Source: Thiodiazotropha sp050305635 (GTDB lineage: Bacteria; Pseudomonadota; Gammaproteobacteria; Chromatiales; Chromatiaceae). Taken from it: a DNA stretch of 64,000 bases. Made by a program: the position numbers and the translations under genes. Below are positions 15,519 through 23,363 of this stretch, piece by piece (the first letter of the stretch is position 1; the number at the start of each line of letters is the position of its first letter). The notes under the pieces were generated by a model. The model ran no database searches, had not been told where the DNA came from, and saw nothing but the letters and a program-made list of their open reading frames with translations. The stretch lies in assembly GCA_050305635.1 (NCBI GenBank), contig JBNLFS010000111.1, positions 16,176 through 80,175 of the forward strand. The letters are read 5' to 3'.

Positions 15519-16199
15519 GTGCGTGTGCTGCTGGTAGAAGACGAAGCCGATATCCGCGAACCCCTGGCTGCACGACTGCGGGAGCAGGGCTACACAGTGG
15601 ACAGTGCGGAGGATGGTCGGGCCGGTCTGTTTCTCGGGCGGGAGTATGGCATTGATGTTGGCATCATCGACATCGGTCTGCCGAAACTCTCCGGTATCGA
15701 GCTGATCCGGGAGCTGCGCAAACTGGACAAACATTTTCCAATCCTCATTCTCACCGCGCGGGGTAACTGGCAGGACAAGGTGGAAGGGCTGGAGGCGGGC
15801 GCTGACGACTACCTGGTCAAACCCTTTCATGTGGAGGAGTTGCTCGCCCGGCTCAATGCCCTGTTGAGACGTTCTGCGGGATGGTCGCAACCGGTGCTCT
15901 CAGGAGGGCCGATCACCCTGGACACCCGAACCCAGACCGTCAATGTCGGGGAAGTTCCGATCGACCTCACCGCTTACGAGTACAAGGTGCTGGAGTACCT
16001 GATGCTGCACACCGGTGAAGTGGTCTCAAAAACCGACCTCACCGAGCATATCTATGAGCAGGATTGGGATCGTGACAGCAACACCATCGAGGTTTTCGTA
16101 CGCCGTCTGCGCAAGAAGCTGGATCCGGATGAAACCTACAAACCCATCGAAACCTTGCGGGGCAGGGGCTATCGCTTCGCCTTGGAGCGCAGTCATTGA
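15519..16199 (+). CDS. OmpR/PhoP-family response regulator
   Basis: A 226-residue DNA-binding response regulator. The receiver domain spans about residues 1-115, with acidic pocket EDE (7-9), phospho-acceptor Asp51 in IIDIGLP and Lys101 in LVKPF. The winged-helix domain is at about 130-222, with the typical end PIETLRGRGYRF. The start is GTG 15519 with AGGAT upstream. It pairs with the kinase at 16334, which starts 134 bases downstream. The sequence resembles PhoP and related envelope-stress regulators, but the inducing signal cannot be read here. Confidence 0.92.
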   Translation: MRVLLVEDEADIREPLAARLREQGYTVDSAEDGRAGLFLGREYGIDVGIIDIGLPKLSGIELIRELRKLDKHFPILILTARGNWQDKVEGLEAGADDYLVKPFHVEELLARLNALLRRSAGWSQPVLSGGPITLDTRTQTVNVGEVPIDLTAYEYKVLEYLMLHTGEVVSKTDLTEHIYEQDWDRDSNTIEVFVRRLRKKLDPDETYKPIETLRGRGYRFALERSH

Positions 16200-16333
16200 G
16201 CCGCGTCTGAAAGCCGGTAGGAGGCTTGCCCGGCCCGCACGCTCCCGCGAACCGATTTTCCATTCCTACCTGTCGATAGCCGCCACAATTCTGATCCGGA
16301 TAGCCTCAGCACTGGTAAAGACCCGGTTGTGCA

Positions 16334-17716
16334 ATGCGCATGAGTGATTCCGCCAATCCCGTAGAACGGCAACCCTTTTCCATCCATCGGCGGCTGCTGT
16401 TGGCCGCCAGCCTGGTCTTGGGCGCGTTTTTTGGACTGACCGGATGGTCTCTGGATGAAGCCTTCCGCTCGGCCAGCGATGAGGCTTTGCAGACCCGTCT
16501 CTACAGCAGTGTCTACGCGCTCCTGGCGGCTGCCGAGGAGGGAGATGAAGGGCAGATGGTGATGCCGGAGGTGCTCACGGATCCGCGTTTCAACCGGCCC
16601 GATTCCGGGCTCTATGCCCAGGTCAGGAATTATGCGACGGATTACCAGTGGCACTCCGCTTCCACCCTGGGACAGGTACTCGGATTCAGTCGCGAGATCC
16701 CCTCCGGTGAGTCGGAGATCGGCACTTTCAAAATGGCGGACCGGGAGGTCATGGGGCTGAATTTCGGCGTGGTCTGGGAGGATTTCCACGGCAAGGAGCG
16801 TAAATATGTCCTGACCGTCGCCGAAGACCTGCAACCGGTCCACGAACAGGTCTCGGCATTTCGAAACACCCTGCTGCTGTGGTTGGGGGGCGCCGCCTTT
16901 CTGTTGCTATTGGCCCAGGGCTGGGTGCTCAACTGGGGCTTACGGCCACTGCGCCAGGTGGAGAGCGCCCTTGCGGAGATCGAGTCCGGCCGGGCCGAGC
17001 AGCTGCAAGGCGCTTATCCCCGGGAACTCACCCGGCTGACCTCCAGCATCAATTCCCTGATCCTGCACGGGCGTGCCCGGCAGCAACGCTATCGGGACAG
17101 TCTCGGCGATCTGGCCCACAGTCTGAAAACCCCCCTGGCGATACTACAGAGTCTGGCTGATCAGGCGCGGGGCCAATCCTCGGATACTTTGCGGGAGCAG
17201 GTCGATCGCATGAACCAGATCGTCATCCACCAGTTGCAGCGCGCCGCGGCATCCGGGCAGCAAGTTCTGAGTGGCAATGTGGCCGTCAAGCCCCTGGTGG
17301 AGCGTCTCGCGAACACCCTGTCGAAGGTCTACCATGACAAGGGCATTCATTGGCAACTGGAGATCGACCCGGCCTGTCTGTTCGCCGGGGATGAGGGCGA
17401 CTTGATGGAGATACTCGGGAACCTCATGGAAAATGCCTGCAAATACGGTCGGCAGCGGGTGCGTGTGAGCGGACAGCGGGGTAGCGGGATTCACCTGTGT
17501 ATCGAGGATGATGGCAAGGGCATACCGGCGGATCAGGTGGACGCGGTGTTTCATCGCGGTCATCGGGCCGATACACGCCTGCCGGGGCAGGGGATCGGCC
17601 TGGCCGTGGCGGCTGATATCGTCAATGCCTACACCGGCCAGATCGAAATCGCCGCCTCGTCGCGCCTGGGTGGCGCGGCGGTGAAAGTCAATCTGCCGGG
17701 CTCTTGGACAAGATGA
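16334..17716 (+). CDS. PhoQ-like sensor histidine kinase
   Basis: A 460-residue membrane kinase. Transmembrane helices lie at about 21-38 and 180-199, enclosing a periplasmic sensor of about 140 residues, followed by a HAMP-like linker, the phosphorylation site DLAHSLKTPLAIL (His about 262) and an ATPase domain with MENACKYG, DDGKGIP and GQGIGLAV boxes. The H-box with LKTPL is typical of the PhoQ group. ATG 16334 and ATG 16340 are both possible starts. Its TGA stop at 17714-17716 touches the stop codon of the convergent rsgA gene with no intervening base, so the two transcripts must overlap or share termination signals. Confidence 0.92.
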   Translation: MRMSDSANPVERQPFSIHRRLLLAASLVLGAFFGLTGWSLDEAFRSASDEALQTRLYSSVYALLAAAEEGDEGQMVMPEVLTDPRFNRPDSGLYAQVRNYATDYQWHSASTLGQVLGFSREIPSGESEIGTFKMADREVMGLNFGVVWEDFHGKERKYVLTVAEDLQPVHEQVSAFRNTLLLWLGGAAFLLLLAQGWVLNWGLRPLRQVESALAEIESGRAEQLQGAYPRELTRLTSSINSLILHGRARQQRYRDSLGDLAHSLKTPLAILQSLADQARGQSSDTLREQVDRMNQIVIHQLQRAAASGQQVLSGNVAVKPLVERLANTLSKVYHDKGIHWQLEIDPACLFAGDEGDLMEILGNLMENACKYGRQRVRVSGQRGSGIHLCIEDDGKGIPADQVDAVFHRGHRADTRLPGQGIGLAVAADIVNAYTGQIEIAASSRLGGAAVKVNLPGSWTR

Positions 17717-18718
17717 TCAGGCGGACAGGCTTTTCTGCAGCCTGAGGAAATTCTCCACTCTCAGGGGGTCGATCTCGCCGTGCTCCATCGCGCTGCGGAT
17801 CGCACAATCGGGTTCGTGTTCATGGGTGCAGTTGTGAAACCGGCACTGCCCGAGGTAGTCGTGAAACTCCCGAAAACCCTGTTCCAGTTCCTGGCGATTC
17901 AAGTGACTGAGGCGAAAACTCCTGACCCCGGGGGAATCGATCAATTCACCGCCCTGGGGCAGGTTGTAGCAGGTTGCCGCCGAGGTGGTGTGCCGGCCCA
18001 GCCCGGTGGCCTCGGACAGACGCCCTGTTTCCGCCTCGATGTCCGGCAACAGGGCATTGATTAGGGATGATTTTCCAACCCCGGACTGTCCCACCAGGAT
18101 ATTCGTCTCCCCCTGCAGTTTCACGATCAGTTCATCCAGCCCGTGTTCCTGTCTGGCACTGACGGCCACAATGGGATAACCGATTCTGCGGTAGGGTTCG
18201 AGCCTGTGGAAAAAACCGGTTCTGGCCTCGCCGCGCAAAAGGTCGACCTTATTCACCGCAATCAGGGGGGGGATTCGGATGGTTTCGGCACTCACCAGAT
18301 ACTGGTCCAGCAGGTAGCCGCTGGGTTCCGGCACCGGGGCCAGTACGATGATCAACTGGGTGATGTTGGCGGCGAGGGGTTTCTTTCGGCCACTGTAGTC
18401 CGGACGGCTGAGCACGCTATCCCGGGGTTGCAGTGCCGTGACGACACCGGCCTTTTCGTCCACCGGTTGCCAGATCACCCGATCGCCACACACCGGGTGA
18501 CCGATGTTCTGCCGGGTTTGACAGCAGACGATCCGTCCGGAGGGATCCTGTACACCCAGGGTCGCCCCGTGCCGGATCACCACCCGGCCCTCCAGAGACG
18601 CATGCTCTCCGGCCTGGCTCAGCGCCTGGTCCGCCCTGCGCTCCAGGTGCTCACGTCTTTTGTCCTGAATGGCCTGGATACGGCCTTTCTGCTGCAGGGT
18701 CAGCCGACGTTTCGCCAT
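17717..18718 (-). CDS. rsgA: Ribosome small subunit-dependent GTPase A
   Basis: Circularly permuted GTPase that checks late 30S ribosome maturation. The 333 residues show an N-terminal OB fold (about 40-105), then the permuted order NKVDLL (about 156), SAR (G5), GQSGVGKSS (P-loop at about 210-218), TTSAA switch and DSPG (about 261). The C-terminal zinc site C-x4-C-x-H-x5-C is intact (Cys292, Cys297, His299, Cys305). In E. coli rsgA also lies beside orn; here a cytochrome and an M48 protease gene are inserted between them. The gene is convergent with the sensor kinase. Confidence 0.96.
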   Translation of the reverse strand: MAKRRLTLQQKGRIQAIQDKRREHLERRADQALSQAGEHASLEGRVVIRHGATLGVQDPSGRIVCCQTRQNIGHPVCGDRVIWQPVDEKAGVVTALQPRDSVLSRPDYSGRKKPLAANITQLIIVLAPVPEPSGYLLDQYLVSAETIRIPPLIAVNKVDLLRGEARTGFFHRLEPYRRIGYPIVAVSARQEHGLDELIVKLQGETNILVGQSGVGKSSLINALLPDIEAETGRLSEATGLGRHTTSAATCYNLPQGGELIDSPGVRSFRLSHLNRQELEQGFREFHDYLGQCRFHNCTHEHEPDCAIRSAMEHGEIDPLRVENFLRLQKSLSA

Positions 18719-18727
18719 GCCCTGGGC

Positions 18728-19018
18728 TTATTGGCTATCAGGTTTGAAGTGGTAGAAGGTGTGGTTCAGATAACTGGCGGTATCGTCGATCTGATCGTCG
18801 AACCAGGTCAGTCCCAGGTTCTGCTCACAGAAGCGTACCTGTTTATGCAGGGCCGGAAGGTCGTTGATGCGCCGGTCAGCTCGGGTGTAGACCTCGCTGC
18901 CGTGGCACTTCAGGCAATTTTCGTCGTACAGCGCCTGACCTTTTTCCACATCTCCTGCCTGGACCGAAACCGACACCAGGAGGGTCGCGGCTGCGATACT
19001 CAGCTGTGTTTTGATCAT
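18728..19018 (-). CDS. Small monoheme c-type cytochrome without methionine ligand
   Basis: A 96-residue exported cytochrome: signal peptide at about 1-21 and a single heme site CLKCH (about 35-39). After the signal peptide there is no methionine at all, so the usual Met distal ligand of class I cytochromes is absent. Histidines in LPALHKQVRFCEQN and YLNHTFYHF are candidate ligands. The DENC-x2-CH, VYTRADRRI and GLTWFDDQIDD pattern resembles the so-called green heme proteins of purple and sulfur-oxidising gammaproteobacteria, from memory. The start at 19018 has GGAGAG upstream and removes an unlikely extension. It sits between rsgA (9 bases downstream) and the M48 gene. Confidence 0.82.
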   Translation of the reverse strand: MIKTQLSIAAATLLVSVSVQAGDVEKGQALYDENCLKCHGSEVYTRADRRINDLPALHKQVRFCEQNLGLTWFDDQIDDTASYLNHTFYHFKPDSQ

Positions 19019-19031
19019 GGTTGTCTCTCCG

Positions 19032-20288
19032 TTAACCGGGTAATCCCGGGGTGTGTTGGGAAATCCGGGCAATGCGGACCGGCGCGGGCGGATGGCTGTC
19101 GTGAAACAGCGAATAGAGCGGATCCGGCGTCAGGGTGCTGGCATTGTCCTGGTAGAGTTTGACCAGTGCGCGAACCAAATATTCACCGTTGCTCTGTTCG
19201 ATCGCATAGTGATCCGCCTGGAACTCATGGCGTCGCGAGAGATAGCTGCCCAGCGGGGTGAAGAAGATGGTGAACACGGGGATGGTCAGCATGAACAGCA
19301 ACAGGGCCGCGGCCTCGGAGGGTTGGGAGATGCCCAATCCCTGATAGAACCAGAGCTGCTGTGACAGCCAGCCGAGCAGTGCCATGGCGCCGAGGGAGAG
19401 CAGGGCCATGACCGCCATCTGCTTATGGATATGCTTGTAATGAAAGTGTCCCAGCTCATGTGCCAGTACCGCTTCCGCCTCTTCGCTGTTGAGCTTCTCG
19501 AGCAGGGTGTCGAAGAAGACGATGCGTTTGTTTTTCCCGAACCCGGTGAAATAAGCATTGCCATGAGCGGACCGTTTGGAACCGTCCATGACGAAGATGC
19601 CGTCACTGGTGAAACCGCAGCGTTCAAGCAGATTCTGAATCCGCTCTCGCATCGCTCCCGCCTCCAGAGGCGTGAAGGCGTTGAACAGGGGGGCGATGAA
19701 GCGTGGGTAGGCCCAGCTGATGCCGAGGGTGAATCCCATCCACACAGCCCAGGCGGCCAGCCACCAGTAGCGGCCGGCACCCTGCATGAGCATCAGGATC
19801 ACCCACAGCAGGGGGCCGCCGAGGAGAACGCCGAGCAGCAGACCCATGAAACGGTCCTTGATGTACTGCTTCACGCTCATGCGATTGAAGCCAAATGTCA
19901 CCTCCAGGCGAAAGGTGCGATACAGGCTGAACGGCAGATCCAATAGGCTGTTGACCAGAAAGAAGGCGAAAAACAGCAACAGTCCGCTGAGTGTCGGCCC
20001 CCAGGCATAGCCTGCCCAGAAGTTGATAAGCAGTTCAATGCCTCCGCCCAGGGTCCAGATCAGCAGCAGCACGACTCCCAGCAGGATCTCAACCAGGGCC
20101 AGACGCCCCTTTGCCTGGGTGTAGTCCGCGGCTTTCTGATGTTCCTGCAGGGACACCTTGTCCTGGAAGGCTTCCGGAACCCGGCCGCGGTTGATCCTGA
20201 CATGATGCAGATGTCGCATCAGCAACCAGATCTGAACGGCTGTGCCGAGCAGCAGAAAGCTCAGGAAAATTTGGGTAAAAAGGTTCAT
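19032..20288 (-). CDS. M48 family (Ste24-type) integral membrane metalloprotease
   Basis: A 418-residue zinc endopeptidase resembling CAAX prenyl protease 1/Ste24. It has multiple membrane helices (about 5-25, 63-85, 95-120, 150-170, 175-195, 292-310 and 328-348). The zinc site is AHELGH (His277 and His281, catalytic Glu278), with the third ligand Glu355 in RRHEFQADHYA. The C-terminal block TLTPDPLYSLFHDSHPPAPVR is typical of the family. Bacterial homologues act on membrane or envelope proteins, but the substrates here are unknown. It begins the leftward group M48, cytochrome c, rsgA and is divergent from orn with a 110-base gap. Confidence 0.92.
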   Translation of the reverse strand: MNLFTQIFLSFLLLGTAVQIWLLMRHLHHVRINRGRVPEAFQDKVSLQEHQKAADYTQAKGRLALVEILLGVVLLLIWTLGGGIELLINFWAGYAWGPTLSGLLLFFAFFLVNSLLDLPFSLYRTFRLEVTFGFNRMSVKQYIKDRFMGLLLGVLLGGPLLWVILMLMQGAGRYWWLAAWAVWMGFTLGISWAYPRFIAPLFNAFTPLEAGAMRERIQNLLERCGFTSDGIFVMDGSKRSAHGNAYFTGFGKNKRIVFFDTLLEKLNSEEAEAVLAHELGHFHYKHIHKQMAVMALLSLGAMALLGWLSQQLWFYQGLGISQPSEAAALLLFMLTIPVFTIFFTPLGSYLSRRHEFQADHYAIEQSNGEYLVRALVKLYQDNASTLTPDPLYSLFHDSHPPAPVRIARISQHTPGLPG

Positions 20289-20398
20289 TGGGTTATGGTT
20301 TTGGGGCTTATTGCTGGTGCAAGTGTACTGTCTGCCGCCGCTTACTGCTAGAATCCGCCCTGAAAAATCACCCTTGAAAAATCACCCGGGAACCCCCG

Positions 20399-20947
20399 AT
20401 GCCTGTAGATGCCACGAATCTGATCTGGATAGACCTGGAAATGACGGGTTTGGATACCCAGAATGACGAGATCATTGAAATCGCTACGATCGTCACCGAT
20501 GGTGATCTGAATATTCTCGCCGAAGGTCCGGTCATCGCGATCCACCAGTCCGAGGAGAAACTGGGGGCCATGGATGACTGGAACCAACGTCAACATTCGC
20601 AATCCGGTCTGTTGGAAAGGGTGCGCAGCAGCACCAGCGATGAGCGGCAGGCACAGCAGCAAACCCTGGCATTTCTCAAGTCTCTGGTGCCTCATGGCGC
20701 ATCCCCCATGTGTGGCAACAGCATCTGTCAGGATCGGCGTTTCCTGGCACGCTGCATGCCGGAACTCGAAGCCTATTTCCACTATCGGAATCTCGATGTC
20801 AGCACCCTGAAAGAGTTGGTCAAGCGTTGGGCGCCCAGTATCGGAGAGGGGTTTGTCAAACAGGGTAAACATCTGGCTTTAGACGATATTCGGGATTCGA
20901 TCGCGGAGCTGCTGTTTTACCGTAACCATTTTCTGCGTCTGCCCTGA
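20399..20947 (+). CDS. orn: Oligoribonuclease
   Basis: 3'-5' exoribonuclease of the DEDDh family that degrades di- and short oligoribonucleotides, including pGpG from c-di-GMP turnover. The 182-residue length is normal. Catalytic acidic residues are in LIWIDLEMTGLD (Asp12, Glu14), with further motifs in MCGNSICQDRRFL and HLALDDIRDSI. The start is ATG 20399, in a region where the tract TGAAAAATCACCC is tandemly repeated just upstream (about 20361-20388). Divergent from the M48 gene. A PilZ-domain protein elsewhere in the window suggests that c-di-GMP signalling is used by the organism. Confidence 0.96.
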   Translation: MPVDATNLIWIDLEMTGLDTQNDEIIEIATIVTDGDLNILAEGPVIAIHQSEEKLGAMDDWNQRQHSQSGLLERVRSSTSDERQAQQQTLAFLKSLVPHGASPMCGNSICQDRRFLARCMPELEAYFHYRNLDVSTLKELVKRWAPSIGEGFVKQGKHLALDDIRDSIAELLFYRNHFLRLP

Positions 20948-20965
20948 TTCTGAGCCCCATCTGAG

Positions 20966-22066
20966 ATGACAGGGAAGTCATACAACGGTGTCCTGCGCCG
21001 TTATCTGGCGGCATTGGGGCTCTCCGCTCTGACCTGTCTCTATTTCACGCTGATGACCGCCTACGTGCCGTCAGGTAGGCAACTACTCGACAATCCCGAT
21101 TTTGCCCAGGATCTGACCGCATGGAAAACCGGCGGCAATCGTCAAGGGATCAGCATTGAAGATCATGTGCTGACGCTGTCAAATTCCTCACCCCGGCAGA
21201 ATGCGTCGGTTTCTCAATGCTTCGATCGGCAACGATTTCCGGACAGGGTACTGGCTCGGGTCGAGGCCAGAACCGGCAGCCTGGCACTGGGTGAAAAACC
21301 TTGGAGCAGTGCCCGGGTCGGCCTGCTGTTGCACGATGCGGATGGCAAAGCCCGCTATCAACTGATCAGTCGCCTGGTGAACCTCAGACAGGAACAGCCT
21401 TGGATGTCCTATGAAGTGGTTTTATCGATACCGGAGGATACTGGACGTGTCTGCTTCAGAATGTCCCTTGGTACCACGCAAGGCATATTTCAACTGAGAA
21501 ATCCGAGTCTACATGCGGCTCAGATGCAGCCATCCTTCCGTCTCGGCTGGTGGGCGCTGCTAATGGCTTGGGCCACTTCACTCTGGGTCTGGTCACGTCA
21601 TCTGCAGCGACATTACCGGGTGGCGGGACAGGGCGCGTGGATCTGGTCGATGATCGGCGTGATGGCGCTGGGGATCCTGATGTCCAATGATGTAAAAATG
21701 CAACTGCTGGGATTTATGGCGTCTTGGTTGCCTGCGGATCCTGGACACGCGGGCGAGACTGCATCCGATGCCTGGGTCAGTCGCTTGCCGATGCTCGCTC
21801 CCGGGTATTGGGACATCTCGAAATTTTCCCATCTTATCGGTTTTTTTCTCCTGAGCGTGCTTCTCATGTTCAGGCGCAGGGCTCCGGCTCCCATTCTGAT
21901 CAGTGGCATGCTGGTAGCGGCGGTCTGTTCCGAGGCACTGCAATTTTTCGCTCCGGGCAGGACACCCCGAATGAGCGATCTGCTGGTGGACAGTCTGGGT
22001 ATTCTGGCTGGCTGGTGGGCGAGTGCCGGTGTTGCCGCGCTCAAGAAGATCCGCAATCACCGCTGA
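20966..22066 (+). CDS. Membrane protein with jelly-roll ectodomain and VanZ-like C-terminus
   Basis: A 366-residue protein with an unusual layout. A helix at about 14-32 is followed by a roughly 150-residue non-membrane region that opens with LLDNPDFAQDLTAWKTGG, the pattern of carbohydrate-binding (CBM4/9-like) beta-sandwich domains. The C-terminal part (about 195-360) carries four to five helices ending in SEALQFFAPGRTPRMSDLL, the signature of VanZ-like proteins. It starts 18 bases after orn and is probably co-transcribed with it. The function is unknown; VanZ itself gives low-level teicoplanin resistance in enterococci, but that role cannot be transferred. It is convergent with queG, with a 6-base gap. 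Confidence 0.78.
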   Translation: MTGKSYNGVLRRYLAALGLSALTCLYFTLMTAYVPSGRQLLDNPDFAQDLTAWKTGGNRQGISIEDHVLTLSNSSPRQNASVSQCFDRQRFPDRVLARVEARTGSLALGEKPWSSARVGLLLHDADGKARYQLISRLVNLRQEQPWMSYEVVLSIPEDTGRVCFRMSLGTTQGIFQLRNPSLHAAQMQPSFRLGWWALLMAWATSLWVWSRHLQRHYRVAGQGAWIWSMIGVMALGILMSNDVKMQLLGFMASWLPADPGHAGETASDAWVSRLPMLAPGYWDISKFSHLIGFFLLSVLLMFRRRAPAPILISGMLVAAVCSEALQFFAPGRTPRMSDLLVDSLGILAGWWASAGVAALKKIRNHR

Positions 22067-22072
22067 TCCCGT

Positions 22073-23143
22073 TTAGCTCTGCGGCTCCCTGTGTCTTTCC
22101 AGGGCCCAGTTCACATGTTCCCGCACCAGTTCGGAGGGGTGGTTGCGTCCCTGTTCGAGCGCCGCTTGGATCTGCGGCGAGGCCGCGCAGTTACCCAGCG
22201 CAACCGCCAGGTTTCTCAGCCAGCGCTTGTGGCCCAGGCGTCGAATGGCCGATCCCTCGGTGCGTTGCAGGAAAGTGGCCTCGTCCCAGCTGAACAGATC
22301 GATCAACTGGACGTGATCGAGGCCGTGTCTGGAAAGAAAGTCGGCTTCCCGGGTATGCCGGGCAAACCGGTTCCAGGGACAGACCTGCTGACAGTCGTCA
22401 CAACCGTAGATCCGGTTGCCGATCAGCGGCCTAAGATGTTTGGGTATCGCCCCCTGCAGTTCGATCGTCAGGTAGGAGATGCACAAGCGGGCATCCAGTT
22501 GGTAGGGGGCCACGATGGCGCGGGTGGGACAGATCTCGATACAGGCCCGGCAACGTCCGCAATGATCCGATGCCGGAGCATCGCAGATTAGGGGCAGGTC
22601 GATATAGATCTCCCCCAGAAAGAACCAGGATCCCGCCTCCCGGGCGATGAGGTTGGTGTGCTTGCCCGGCCAGCCGAGACCGGCTTTGTGGGCGAGGGGT
22701 TTTTCCAGGACCGGGGCGGAGTCGGTGAAAACCCGGCAGCTCACCCCGGGTACGCTTTCCCTGATCCGATCCACCAGCTTCTGCAGCCGGTTGCGCAGCA
22801 CCTTGTGATAGTCACGCCCAAGCGCATATCGGGAGATGAAGGCCTGTTGCGGGTCGTGCAAAACCCGTATCGAGGCGTTCATGGGTTCCGGCAGATAGTC
22901 GAGTCTTGCGCAGATCACCCGTTGTGTCCCGGCCACCAGTTCCGCGGGTCGGCTGCGTTTAGTACCGTGGTGAGCCATGTAGTTCATTTCACCGTGGTAT
23001 CCCCGGTCCAGCCAGCGCTTGAGATCCCGCTCGGCCTCTCCAAGATCCGTATCGGTGATACCGATGGCATCGAGACCCAGGTCAAAGCCCCATCGCTTGA
23101 TCCTGAGTGTTAAATCGTTGAGTTGATCCGGGGTCATGGTCAT
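22073..23143 (-). CDS. queG: Epoxyqueuosine reductase
   Basis: Cobalamin-dependent iron-sulfur enzyme performing the last step of queuosine synthesis in tRNA anticodons. It is 356 residues long. The catalytic region contains RVFTDSAPVLEKPLA (about 137-151) and GWPGKHTN. Two 4Fe-4S cluster motifs are seen, CGRCRACIEICPTRAI (about 195-210) and CDDCQQVCPWN (about 251-261), and HEAT-like helices close the protein. In E. coli queG sits divergent from nnr exactly as here. The start is ATG 23143 or 23137. Confidence 0.95.
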   Translation of the reverse strand: MTMTPDQLNDLTLRIKRWGFDLGLDAIGITDTDLGEAERDLKRWLDRGYHGEMNYMAHHGTKRSRPAELVAGTQRVICARLDYLPEPMNASIRVLHDPQQAFISRYALGRDYHKVLRNRLQKLVDRIRESVPGVSCRVFTDSAPVLEKPLAHKAGLGWPGKHTNLIAREAGSWFFLGEIYIDLPLICDAPASDHCGRCRACIEICPTRAIVAPYQLDARLCISYLTIELQGAIPKHLRPLIGNRIYGCDDCQQVCPWNRFARHTREADFLSRHGLDHVQLIDLFSWDEATFLQRTEGSAIRRLGHKRWLRNLAVALGNCAASPQIQAALEQGRNHPSELVREHVNWALERHREPQS

Positions 23144-23363
23144 GGCGTTGGAATCAAAACCTGTGCTGTTCTGTTTCAGACCTTGGAAAGCGGGGTTACA
23201 ATCGCCACAAAGCGGGCAGGGTGGTGTTCATCCAAGCCCGGAAGGCATCCCTGTCCCGGCGGTCCATCGAATGGAACATCCGTCCATCATACCAATTGTG
23301 TCCTGAGGTTGAAGATGAAAACCCGCTATCCAGACTATGCAGAAGGCGAGGACATATCCTGAC

